Assembly: GCA_025054615.1 (NCBI GenBank)
Contig: JANWZO010000001.1
Location: 62,001 to 126,000 of the forward strand
Reading direction: 5' to 3'
Origin: Kiritimatiellia bacterium
GTDB taxonomy: Bacteria > Verrucomicrobiota > Kiritimatiellia > CAIVKH01
Length of the DNA stretch: 64,000 nt
Shown here: positions 1 to 8,520 of the stretch, in pieces
How the letters are laid out: each line of letters begins with the position of its first letter
Position numbering within the stretch: position 1 is the stretch's first letter
The notes under the pieces: model-generated
The model's database searches: none
What the model saw: the letters and a program-made list of their open reading frames with translations, nothing else
What the model was told of the DNA's origin: nothing
Position numbers and translations under genes: made by a program

Positions 1-1485
<1,485 letters not shown>

Positions 1486-1536
1486 TTGGCCGCCGCCGCG
1501 CCGTAACTCCCCCAGCAGGCACTCCTCCGAATCCGT

Positions 1537-1599
1537 TTCCATCGTATGGAAAAATGTTGTCTCGCGCCTTCCATGCCATGGAATTTCCATGGCATGGAA
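1537..1599. repeat. Palindrome array A (TTCCA-N5-TGGAA, three copies)
   Basis: Three perfect-arm copies of a 15-bp palindrome lie at 1537-1551, 1569-1583 and 1585-1599, with centre-to-centre spacing of 32 and 16 bp. The array sits in the 222-bp gap between the debranching-enzyme gene and the zinc peptidase gene, both on the plus strand. Related arrays occur at about 19.27, 35.55 and 45.9 kb. The stems are too short and AT-rich, and lack a following T-run, to be ordinary terminators. The rest of the gap holds only the peptidase ribosome-binding site. Confidence 0.8.
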
Positions 1600-1707
1600 A
1601 TTTTCCGCCCCATCATCGAACCGGAAGCCGCTTTAGGTGAACGCCGGTTCCCCTTGCATGTCTAATCGGTCGGATTACTTTATCAGGCAACTGAGGAGTA
1701 ACTGACC

Positions 1708-2403
1708 ATGATGATGGATCCAATTTACTGGCTGTTTGCCCTGCCGGGGCTCGTACTTGGCCTCTTGGCCGCCGCCCTGACAAGGGGGACTTTCTCCAAG
1801 TATGCCCAGGTCGGGGCGCGCTCGGGGTTGACCGGCGCGGAGGCGGCGCGCCAGATGCTCGAATCCCAGGGAATTTACGACGTCGAAATCCACGAAACCG
1901 AGGGATTCCTCTCCGACCATTATGACCCGCGAACCCACTCGCTCCACCTGTCGCCGGACGTTTACCATGGCCGTTCGCTCTCGGCGATCGGCGTGGCGTG
2001 CCATGAGGCGGGGCATGCAATGCAGCAGGCTCATGGCTATGCATTGATGAGCCTCCGGTCAGTGCTGCTGCCCGTGACGATTGCTGGCCAGAACATTGCG
2101 CCGATCCTGTTTGTGATCGGCGCCGCGACAAACATGATGGGATTGATTCACCTCGGTCTTTTGCTCTTCTGCGGGGCCGTGCTGTTTTCCATCGTGACGC
2201 TGCCCATCGAATGGGATGCCAGCGCACGAGCCAAGGCCTATATGGTCAACTCCGGCATTGTGACGGCCGCAGAATATCCGCATGCGGCCAAGGTCCTGAA
2301 CGCCGCGTTCCTAACCTATGTGGCCGGGGCAGTCACCGCCGTCTTGCAACTGCTGTATTTCCTCTTCAGGCTCGGCTTGCTCGGGAACCGCAGGGATGAA
2401 TAA
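1708..2403 (+). CDS. Membrane zinc metallopeptidase, YugP-like
   Basis: Predicted neutral zinc metallopeptidase of the YugP family (DUF-type Zn_peptidase_2), 231 residues, the usual size. It has an N-terminal membrane segment (residues about 5-25), the zinc-binding HEAGH motif at residues 99-103, and further membrane segments around residues 130-160 and 205-225, as in the family. The active site is expected near the membrane; the substrates of this family are unknown. The ATG at 1708 is preceded by AGGAG at 1694-1698, nine bases away. It is followed by a strong terminator hairpin at 2408-2436, so it is probably monocistronic or the end of its unit. Confidence 0.88.
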   Translation: MMMDPIYWLFALPGLVLGLLAAALTRGTFSKYAQVGARSGLTGAEAARQMLESQGIYDVEIHETEGFLSDHYDPRTHSLHLSPDVYHGRSLSAIGVACHEAGHAMQQAHGYALMSLRSVLLPVTIAGQNIAPILFVIGAATNMMGLIHLGLLLFCGAVLFSIVTLPIEWDASARAKAYMVNSGIVTAAEYPHAAKVLNAAFLTYVAGAVTAVLQLLYFLFRLGLLGNRRDE

Positions 2404-2407
2404 ATAA

Positions 2408-2436
2408 GGTCCGCCGAGACCCGGCGGGCCTTTTCT
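2408..2436 (+). terminator. Rho-independent terminator, abutting argA start
   Basis: GGTCCGCCG (2408-2416), loop AGACC, then CGGCGGGCC (2422-2430) forms a nine-pair GC-rich stem with one G-U pair. It is followed directly by TTTTCT (2431-2436). It begins four bases after the zinc peptidase stop codon. The T-run ends immediately before the argA ATG at 2437. It may therefore also act as an attenuator or translational block for argA. Confidence 0.85.
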
Positions 2437-3723
2437 ATGAGAGCATCGGACCTACGCGGCATTCTCCGCTATACGGCGCGGTTTCGAGACCGGCTTTTCG
2501 TGCTGAATGTGGACAGCGCGGTTCTCGCGTCCGACAATTTCCGAAATCTCTTGCTCGACATCTCGGTCCTGCGCAGCCTGAACATCCGCATCGTACTCGT
2601 GCACGGGTGTTCCGTGCACATCCGCGCGCTGTCGGAAGAGCTCAACATCCCCGTGTCCGACTTTGAAGGCATGGGCATCACAGACGCGCAAACCCTGCGC
2701 ATCTCCATCCTGGCCGCCCACCATCTCGCTCATGAAATCCTTGAGGGGCTCGCCGACACCGATCAACGCGCCGTCATCACCAATGCAATCATCGCGCACC
2801 CGGCGGGCATCTTGAATGGCGTCGATCACCTCTTCACGGGCCGGGTTGAGCGCGTTGACGCGGAGTTTCTCAACGCTCTCCTCGAGCAGGAAATCATCCC
2901 CATCGTGCCGCCGCTCGGGTTCGACGGAAATGGCCAGACCTACCGCGTCAACTCTGACGGCGTCGCACTCGAGGTGGCTGAGGCCCTCCGCGCCGCAAAG
3001 CTCATCCACGTCACCACGAATAACGGCGTGCGGGAGGCCGGAAAGTTGAGCGCGCAGTTTTCGATTGAGGAAGCTGAAGAGTACATCCGGAAGTACCGAG
3101 ACGAGCTTCCACCCGCGATGCTGTCGAAGCTGCAGCACGGCGTGCGCGCCTGCCGCAACGGGGTCCAACGCGTCCACATCATCGACGGCACACAGGACGA
3201 GGCGCTGCTGGGCGAGATTTTCTCAAACGAGGGCGTCGGCACCATGATTCACGCCAACGAATACGTCGCGATCCGCCCCGCGCGGAAAAAGGACGCCGGC
3301 GTGATTATGAAGCTGATCCGGGATTCGATCGAGCAGCAACAGCTTCTTCCCCGCACGCGAAAATCGATCGAGGAGCGGATTTCCGATTTTTTTGTTTTCG
3401 AGATCGACCGCAACGTCGTGGGTTGTGTCGCCCTGCGCCAGTTTCCCGGCGAGGCGGAGGATTGTGCAGAGCTCGAATGCCTCTATGTTGCCGAAGCGCA
3501 CGAGAACCAGGGCATCGGCGCGAAGCTCATGCTCTTCGTCGAGGATCTGGCCCGCGAGCGCGGCGCGAGGCGGCTGCTCGCCCTCTCGACACAGGCGTTC
3601 AACTATTTTACGCAAAAGGGCGGGTTTCGGGAGGGCACGCCCGATATGCTGCCCCCCTCGAGGCGCGCGCTTTACGAGAAGAGCGGGCGCCGATCCAAGA
3701 TCCTCTACAAGGATCTCGCCTGA
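2437..3723 (+). CDS. argA: N-acetylglutamate synthase (amino-acid kinase fold + GNAT)
   Basis: Transfers acetyl from acetyl-CoA to glutamate, the first step of arginine synthesis. It has 428 residues: an amino-acid-kinase-like domain (about 1-275, with VLVHG near residue 60) and a C-terminal GNAT acetyltransferase domain (about 285-428) with the acetyl-CoA loop ENQGIGAKL. This is the classical ArgA architecture and length. The start MRASDLRGIL fits the conserved N-terminus, so the ATG at 2437 is probably right although it directly follows a terminator T-run. The only purine-rich stretch upstream (GGCGGG) is buried in the hairpin stem. The last 19 bases overlap the end of the convergent rfbD gene. 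No other arginine gene is nearby. Confidence 0.9.
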   Translation: MRASDLRGILRYTARFRDRLFVLNVDSAVLASDNFRNLLLDISVLRSLNIRIVLVHGCSVHIRALSEELNIPVSDFEGMGITDAQTLRISILAAHHLAHEILEGLADTDQRAVITNAIIAHPAGILNGVDHLFTGRVERVDAEFLNALLEQEIIPIVPPLGFDGNGQTYRVNSDGVALEVAEALRAAKLIHVTTNNGVREAGKLSAQFSIEEAEEYIRKYRDELPPAMLSKLQHGVRACRNGVQRVHIIDGTQDEALLGEIFSNEGVGTMIHANEYVAIRPARKKDAGVIMKLIRDSIEQQQLLPRTRKSIEERISDFFVFEIDRNVVGCVALRQFPGEAEDCAELECLYVAEAHENQGIGAKLMLFVEDLARERGARRLLALSTQAFNYFTQKGGFREGTPDMLPPSRRALYEKSGRRSKILYKDLA

Positions 3724-4595
3724 TCCGAGGCGCTCGCGCGCACGGCGGCCGCCAGCGGTTCCTCGGCCAAATATGCGTCCAGCCCGTCCCGCCAGTGCGG
3801 AAGCCCGCGCCCGATCAGCCGCTGCAACGCGCTCGTGTCGAGAACGGAAAACGCGGGCCGGCGGGCTGGAAGCGCCAGCTCGGCGGCCCGCCGCTGCAGC
3901 ACGCGAACTTCAGGCCTTGTGCGCGCGGTGATCTCGCGGGCGAATTCCCACCAGGAACACCATCCGCTTGCAGCGGCGTGGAGAATGCGCACGGGCGGTT
4001 GAAGCGCGGCCAAGTCGAGCAGCGCCTCCGCGAGATGGCGCGTGTACGTCGGGCATGAAACCTGATCATGGACCACACTCAACTCCTTGCGGCCGTTCTC
4101 GATCTGTCGCAGGATCGCCTGAACGAAATTCCGACCGCCCACCCCGAACAGGGACTGCGTGCGCACGATCGTTGTGCGGGCGCCCGACTCCAGAACGCGC
4201 TGTTCTCCCTCCAGTTTGGTCTCCCCGTACCAGTTCAGCGGGCGGGGCGGGTCGTCCTCGCGGTATGGGGCGCCCTTCTCCCCATCGAATACGTAGTCCG
4301 TGCTGATCTGGATCAGGTAAATGCCACGCTCGGCGCACGCATGAGCGAGAAAGCCCGCGCCCTCGGCGTTGACCCGACGGCATGCCTCTCGTTCCCGTTC
4401 GGCGTCGTCCACACGGGTAAAGGCGGCGCAATTCACCACAACATCCGCCTCGGGAAGCCGGGCTGCCAGACGATCCGGGCAGGTGATATCAAAGGTGGGC
4501 CGGCTCAAGATTTCCACCTCGTGCCCTCGGCGACGGGCGGCCTCGGCGAGATCCCGCCCTAGCATGCCCCTCCCGCCGACGATCGCGAGCCTCAT
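3705..4595 (-). CDS. rfbD: dTDP-4-dehydrorhamnose reductase (RmlD)
   Basis: NADPH-dependent reductase for the last step of dTDP-L-rhamnose synthesis, a precursor of surface polysaccharides. 296 residues from the ATG at 4595. The nucleotide-binding glycine motif GGRGMLG lies at the N-terminus, the STDYVFDG block in the middle, and the catalytic YxxxK as YGETK. An in-frame start 12 codons upstream (4631) is less likely because the chosen ATG overlaps the stop of the preceding gene by four bases (ATGA), suggesting coupling. The other rml genes are not in the window. The 3' end overlaps argA tail to tail by 19 bp. Confidence 0.9.
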   Translation of the reverse strand: MRLAIVGGRGMLGRDLAEAARRRGHEVEILSRPTFDITCPDRLAARLPEADVVVNCAAFTRVDDAEREREACRRVNAEGAGFLAHACAERGIYLIQISTDYVFDGEKGAPYREDDPPRPLNWYGETKLEGEQRVLESGARTTIVRTQSLFGVGGRNFVQAILRQIENGRKELSVVHDQVSCPTYTRHLAEALLDLAALQPPVRILHAAASGWCSWWEFAREITARTRPEVRVLQRRAAELALPARRPAFSVLDTSALQRLIGRGLPHWRDGLDAYLAEEPLAAAVRASASDQARSL

Positions 4596-5170
4596 GCTGG
4601 ATTCTCCACCCGGCGGCGCCCGAACCGCCACTTGACGGCGACCGCGGCGAGCGCGATCGGCAACGTGACAACCATCTCAATCCCGACCGCCGCCGCATTG
4701 TGCCACTGAATGAAGTCCGACCACTCCCGCTTCCGCAAGTTCCAGAAAACGCTCACGGGCGAATGGACAGAGGCATCGGAGATCGGCCACCACAAGGGAA
4801 TGCCGAACGGAGGGCGGCGGTCATCCGTAAAAACATCCGCAATCAGATGCGACAGACCCGCGAGAAGGAGCCAACCGAACGCGGCGATTCGATCCTCGCG
4901 CCGCCACCCGAACGCCATCGCGGCGGCGAGCACCGTGACAAAAAGGATCGAATGGGTCGGTCCGTGGTGAAAGGCGTTGAGATCACCGACCCACAATCCT
5001 GGGAGATAATCGAGATCCGGCGCGTTTGCGGCGAACACGGCCGCAGCGAGTGCCTTTCGATCGCCGCGCAGCGCGAGCGCGTCTCGCCATGAGCCGGGAG
5101 CATCTCGCGGCAAAGCCCACAGCGCGCCAATGGCAAGCCCGAGGATGCTGTGCCCGACCGGCGAAGGCAT
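4592..5170 (-). CDS. DUF457/YdjM-type membrane metal-dependent hydrolase
   Basis: Integral membrane protein of 192 residues with the signature of the LexA-regulated YdjM / DUF457 family: SPVGHSILG at the N-terminus, NAPDLDYLPGL, HHGPTHSI and GLSHLIADVFTDD. Asp and His residues in these blocks are the presumed metal ligands. Physiological substrates are unknown. The start at 5170 was chosen because MPSPVGHS is the conserved beginning; the frame could extend to 5212, but that would run into the previous gene. It sits seven bases after the TlpA-like gene and overlaps rfbD by four bases, forming a three-gene unit. Confidence 0.8.
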   Translation of the reverse strand: MPSPVGHSILGLAIGALWALPRDAPGSWRDALALRGDRKALAAAVFAANAPDLDYLPGLWVGDLNAFHHGPTHSILFVTVLAAAMAFGWRREDRIAAFGWLLLAGLSHLIADVFTDDRRPPFGIPLWWPISDASVHSPVSVFWNLRKREWSDFIQWHNAAAVGIEMVVTLPIALAAVAVKWRFGRRRVENPA

Positions 5171-5177
5171 AGAGATG

Positions 5178-6146
5178 TTAGCGGGCCATGGCTCGGCGGA
5201 CAACCTCGGCAAGGTCGCTGCCGCGCAGATCTCGGGCCAGGATCACGCCGTTCGCATCCAGCAGAAAATTGGAAGCCTGTCCGTGGAGTCCGAGCTGGCG
5301 CGGGAGTTCGTTCTCGCCATATACGATCGTCCACGGCAGCCGTTCGGTCTGCACAAATCGTCTCAGGACTTCCGTGTCGCGCCCGAGCGCTACGCCGACG
5401 ATTTCGAAGCCCCGGTCCTTCCATGTTGCGTACAGCCGCTTCAACGTCGGCAGGTCGCGCGCCCAGGGCGTCCATTGAGGATGCCAGAAATCAACCAGAA
5501 CCACTTTGCCGCGAAGTCCAAGGATCGAACCCCGACGCCCCGAGGCATCGGTCCATTCGAAGTCAGGGAATAAGTTGCCGGGCGCATAACGCGAGCGGTC
5601 CCGCGCCGCCTCCATTGCAGTCACGGAGGTCGAATCGGACCCGCGGGCAAATGGGCGGGCGATGGTCATCGGCGTATTGCGGCCCTCGTGAAGGAAGACA
5701 GGGAAATCCTCCGCATCGTAGTTCGGGTTCCGACGAAATTCCTCGATGGTCCGCCTGACGCCGTCGGCGTCGCCGAGCCGGGCGAGATAATCAGCTTGCT
5801 GGATGAAGAGCCGCCGAACGGAGGGCAGACGCTGTTGCCCGTATTCCCTCTTTGTATCCTCAATCACCCGGAGAGCGGCCACAAGGTCCCGGCGCATGTC
5901 GGCGAGGGCCATCGCTTTGACCGCCCGTGCCTGCACCACGAGGTCGGAATTGCCGTTTGCGGCCGCTTGCGCGGCAACCCGGTCCAGCTCCTGCATCGTT
6001 TCCTGCCATTCTTTAGGGGAATACGTCCCGTGGCTCATCGCCTGAAGCTGGCTGAGCACACGATTCAACTCCGGCGCGTTCTGGGCACGGGCCGGCACTC
6101 CTAGAATCGCAGCCGTCGCCAAAGTAAGAAGAAGAATCCGTTTCAT
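5178..6146 (-). CDS. Exported TlpA/thioredoxin-fold protein lacking the redox cysteines
   Basis: 322 residues with a signal peptide (residues 1-21, ARA-Q cleavage), a helical N-terminal region and a C-terminal AhpC/TlpA-like thioredoxin fold (about 190-320). The strand VVLVDFW is followed by HPQWTPW where the family has TWCPPC, so both redox cysteines are tryptophans (W225, W228). The usual cis-proline loop is QASNF rather than GxPTTF. I see no cysteine in the whole protein, so disulfide chemistry is not possible; a binding or chaperone-like role is an inference. An AGGAG at 6156-6160 lies nine bases before the ATG. It is first gene of a unit with the DUF457 protein and rfbD. Confidence 0.8.
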   Translation of the reverse strand: MKRILLLTLATAAILGVPARAQNAPELNRVLSQLQAMSHGTYSPKEWQETMQELDRVAAQAAANGNSDLVVQARAVKAMALADMRRDLVAALRVIEDTKREYGQQRLPSVRRLFIQQADYLARLGDADGVRRTIEEFRRNPNYDAEDFPVFLHEGRNTPMTIARPFARGSDSTSVTAMEAARDRSRYAPGNLFPDFEWTDASGRRGSILGLRGKVVLVDFWHPQWTPWARDLPTLKRLYATWKDRGFEIVGVALGRDTEVLRRFVQTERLPWTIVYGENELPRQLGLHGQASNFLLDANGVILARDLRGSDLAEVVRRAMAR

Positions 6147-6402
6147 AAAGTCTTGCTCCTAATACTTGAATCAGCGGACCAATATGCCACACCGCACCTT
6201 GGTTGCGAAACGCTTTTGCATCCGCCTTATCAGAACTTTTTGACAAGCCTCTCGGCGAACTCGTTTGACTCGACCGATATAAAGTCGTGACCGATGATAA
6301 AGTGCGAATCTCCCATCGATCCGACCGCGAAATTGGTGCAGCCTTCCTAAAAAAAACGTGCCGATTCCCACCACATAGATCCCCCGGGGATAGATCGGAG
6401 CG
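6147..6402. other. Intergenic region, nothing recognised
   Basis: 256 bases between the TlpA-like gene start and the DNA glycosylase stop, both minus strand. It must hold the promoter of the TlpA-like operon, but I see no convincing -35/-10 pair, hairpin, RNA gene or palindrome copy. Only the AGGAG ribosome-binding site at 6156-6160 is clear. Confidence 0.5.
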
Positions 6403-6963
6403 TCACACAAGCGCTTCCGACAACGCCTCTCGCCAAGCTTTCAGTTTCTCAGCGAAAGGGCGGCTCGCATGAGCCGGGCTGGTCGACGGCAGCACGGCGA
6501 ACCGCAGGCGGTTCTGCTCGAGTAATTTCGGAAAATGGCGCCTGAACAGTCGCAGCGCGGGTTGTCCGTTGAAAAGCACGCACCGGATCTCCGGACACCT
6601 CTCGAGCAGGCCGGGGATGTCGTTGGGCCGTTCCCGCCGAATCTCGGAATCGGCGCTTCCGCGCCGATGCGCGTCCCCAACCACATCCCACAGGGCGATG
6701 CGCGCCTCGCGGAGCCGCTCGAGACGGACCTCATACGGCAAGTCGGGCGTCGCGCCGACCAGACAACCCATGATGGGCCAAAAGTGGTTTCGAGGGTGCG
6801 CGTAATATCGACCCGCGCTCAACGATGCCTCGCTGGGAAGCGTTCCGAGGATCAGGACCCGGGCTCGCGGATCCGCTACAGGGCCGAAGGACCGGGCCCG
6901 CGGGCCCCGCGTCGTTGGCGCACGGCTGTGAAACGGCTTTCGTTTGGAGAGCGTTTGATTCAT
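6403..6963 (-). CDS. DNA-deoxyinosine glycosylase (UDG superfamily, family 6-like)
   Basis: Base-excision repair enzyme of the uracil-DNA glycosylase superfamily, best matching the hypoxanthine-DNA glycosylase group. Visible marks are the N-terminal SFGPVADPRARVLILG, then SEASLSAGRYYAHPRNHFWP (motif 1 region with the family's Asn) and the C-terminal motif LPSTSPAHA. 186 residues from the ATG at 6963 fit the family; the frame runs open to 7029 but the extra residues look unrelated. It is divergently arranged with the membrane protein starting near 7004. The preferred base (hypoxanthine or uracil) cannot be read from sequence alone. Confidence 0.85.
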   Translation of the reverse strand: MNQTLSKRKPFHSRAPTTRGPRARSFGPVADPRARVLILGTLPSEASLSAGRYYAHPRNHFWPIMGCLVGATPDLPYEVRLERLREARIALWDVVGDAHRRGSADSEIRRERPNDIPGLLERCPEIRCVLFNGQPALRLFRRHFPKLLEQNRLRFAVLPSTSPAHASRPFAEKLKAWREALSEALV

Positions 6964-7003
6964 AACCAGGCAGGTGCGAATCAATCGTACCGTGTCCCGG
7001 CAG

Positions 7004-7702
7004 ATGAACATGGCGGAAGCGATGGCCATGGCGCAAGGGTTCGTCTTGTCGGCGTGGGCGCTTTTGCTCTGGGCCGCCTTCGAGAGCAGGCTGGTTATGG
7101 TCCTTCCGGGGTTTCCGATCGAGTTGCCGCCGTCGACGGTGCCCGGCGTGGTCTGGTTAATTGCAGCCCGTCGATTTCGGGTCGCGGCCGGGAACGCCCC
7201 CGACTTGAACGGAGCAGCCCAACTATTTTTTATCGCCGCACTGCTGCATGCCTATCTCATCCCCTACCTAGGGTGGTGGCATACTGTCCACGTCCCGTGG
7301 TTCAAAGGATTTAATCGTTTTCTGCTGGCGATCTCTATCGGGGCCGGATTTGTTTCTCTTTTTCAGCTCGCATCCGACTGTGCACGCCGACTGGACGATA
7401 AGATGTTGCTGGCTGAAATCCGGATCGGCGCTGCCGCTGTGCCTAGCTTGGCCCTACTCTTCGCCGCGCTAATACGATGGAGCGCGATCAGGGCGGGCGC
7501 TCCAGAAAGCGGCCTGATCGATTGGTTTGAGACGCTTCGCCAGGCGCCCCACGCGCCACGCCTGTCCGCCGCTCTGGTGATCGTGGCGCCGTTGTCTCCG
7601 GCAGTGTTGGTCTTGTTCGAGCTCGAGCGTCGCATCCGGCTGCATCTGGCAGGGCACGAACACGAGAAAAATGACTCGCCGCTGCCCAACCAGGCGGGGT
7701 AA
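7004..7702 (+). CDS. Hypothetical multi-pass membrane protein
   Basis: 232 residues with five to six hydrophobic segments (about residues 5-25, 40-55, 72-92, 105-125, 140-160 and 195-215) and a charged C-terminal tail. I do not recognise the family. The ATG at 7004 was preferred over 6974 because it avoids overlapping the divergent glycosylase start; neither has a clear ribosome-binding site. The lipoprotein gene starts nine bases after its stop, suggesting co-transcription. Confidence 0.6.
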   Translation: MNMAEAMAMAQGFVLSAWALLLWAAFESRLVMVLPGFPIELPPSTVPGVVWLIAARRFRVAAGNAPDLNGAAQLFFIAALLHAYLIPYLGWWHTVHVPWFKGFNRFLLAISIGAGFVSLFQLASDCARRLDDKMLLAEIRIGAAAVPSLALLFAALIRWSAIRAGAPESGLIDWFETLRQAPHAPRLSAALVIVAPLSPAVLVLFELERRIRLHLAGHEHEKNDSPLPNQAG

Positions 7703-7711
7703 AAATCCGCT

Positions 7712-8173
7712 ATGCCATCAGGCCGTGGCCATCGCGTGTGTCGTCCCCTCGCCTCAACGGCCTTGCTTGCATCCGCCCTCCTGGCGGGCGGATGCCCAGA
7801 TGAACGATCAAGGGCGTTGGATAGAAGGGCCACAGAGACCGCGGGCGCATATGACTACCGTGCGATTCTACAACGCGTGCGCGACCGAGGTGCGTCGGAA
7901 CGCATTCGCGCCGAATTAGAAGCAGCCATCCGCCAATTCCACCAGGATCTCGGGCGGCTGCCGACAAACCTGGCAGAACTGGTAAAATACCGTTATATAT
8001 TGGAAATTCCCAAACCGTCGGCGGGGCATGCCTTCCAGTACGATCCCCTGCACGGAAACATTTCGGTGGTGTCGACAACGGGCGTCGAGGACATTCAGTT
8101 GCCCGCCGAAATCGAGAACCAGGTGAGGCGCATCGAAATTCACAGGCCGCCGGAACTGCCGCCGCCGGAATAA
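7712..8173 (+). CDS. Lipoprotein with pseudopilin-like C-terminal region
   Basis: 153 residues with a lipoprotein signal ending LLAGGC (Cys at about residue 28). The mature part has a helix (AELEAAIRQFHQDLGRLP) followed by LAELV..YILEIPKPSAGHAFQYDP. That pattern is common in the globular parts of type II secretion/type IV pilin-like proteins, where xxGRLPxxLxxLV precedes P-x-G-xxxYDP. No prepilin peptidase site is present, so it is a lipid-anchored relative rather than a pilin. It follows the membrane protein gene by nine bases and is convergent with rpmE. Confidence 0.65.
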   Translation: MPSGRGHRVCRPLASTALLASALLAGGCPDERSRALDRRATETAGAYDYRAILQRVRDRGASERIRAELEAAIRQFHQDLGRLPTNLAELVKYRYILEIPKPSAGHAFQYDPLHGNISVVSTTGVEDIQLPAEIENQVRRIEIHRPPELPPPE

Positions 8174-8205
8174 TCAGCAAGCGGCGCGCCGATGACGCCC
8201 GGGGT

Positions 8206-8412
8206 TTACTTGGACGGCTTCGCGTATTTGCGCTGGAACCGCTGGACGCGACCTTCGGTGTCGATCAGTTTCGCGGTGCCCGTATAGAACGGGTGGCAAT
8301 GAGAGCAGGTGTTCACGTGCATTTCTTTCCGTGTCGATCGCGTCTTGAAAACAGCGCCACACGCGCACCGGATGGTGCATTCAACGTACTCGGGATGGAT
8401 GTTTGGTTTCAT
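8206..8412 (-). CDS. rpmE: 50S ribosomal protein L31
   Basis: 68 residues beginning MKPNIHPEYVECTIRCACG, the normal L31 start and length. Cysteines at CACG and CSHCH form the zinc-ribbon, so this is the zinc-containing (C+) type of L31. The frame extends upstream to 8493, but the ATG at 8412 matches the conserved N-terminus. It stands alone, convergent with the lipoprotein gene and separated by 108 bases from the carbamoyltransferase stop, with no hairpin visible between. Confidence 0.96.
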   Translation of the reverse strand: MKPNIHPEYVECTIRCACGAVFKTRSTRKEMHVNTCSHCHPFYTGTAKLIDTEGRVQRFQRKYAKPSK

Positions 8413-8520
8413 GGCAAATGACCAAGTCAAAAATTCAACGTTAGAAAAATGTGATGTTGAATGGCAAGCCTGGATTCGCGCCTGGGCGCTCACGGTGTTG
8501 CAGCGCCCGAATGTCGCCCT

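Noticed and set aside
6231-6290. TTGACA with a TATAAA downstream on the plus strand in the 6.1-6.4 kb gap
   Set aside because: No plus-strand gene follows until 7004, and the spacing is poor, so I did not call a promoter or a small RNA.
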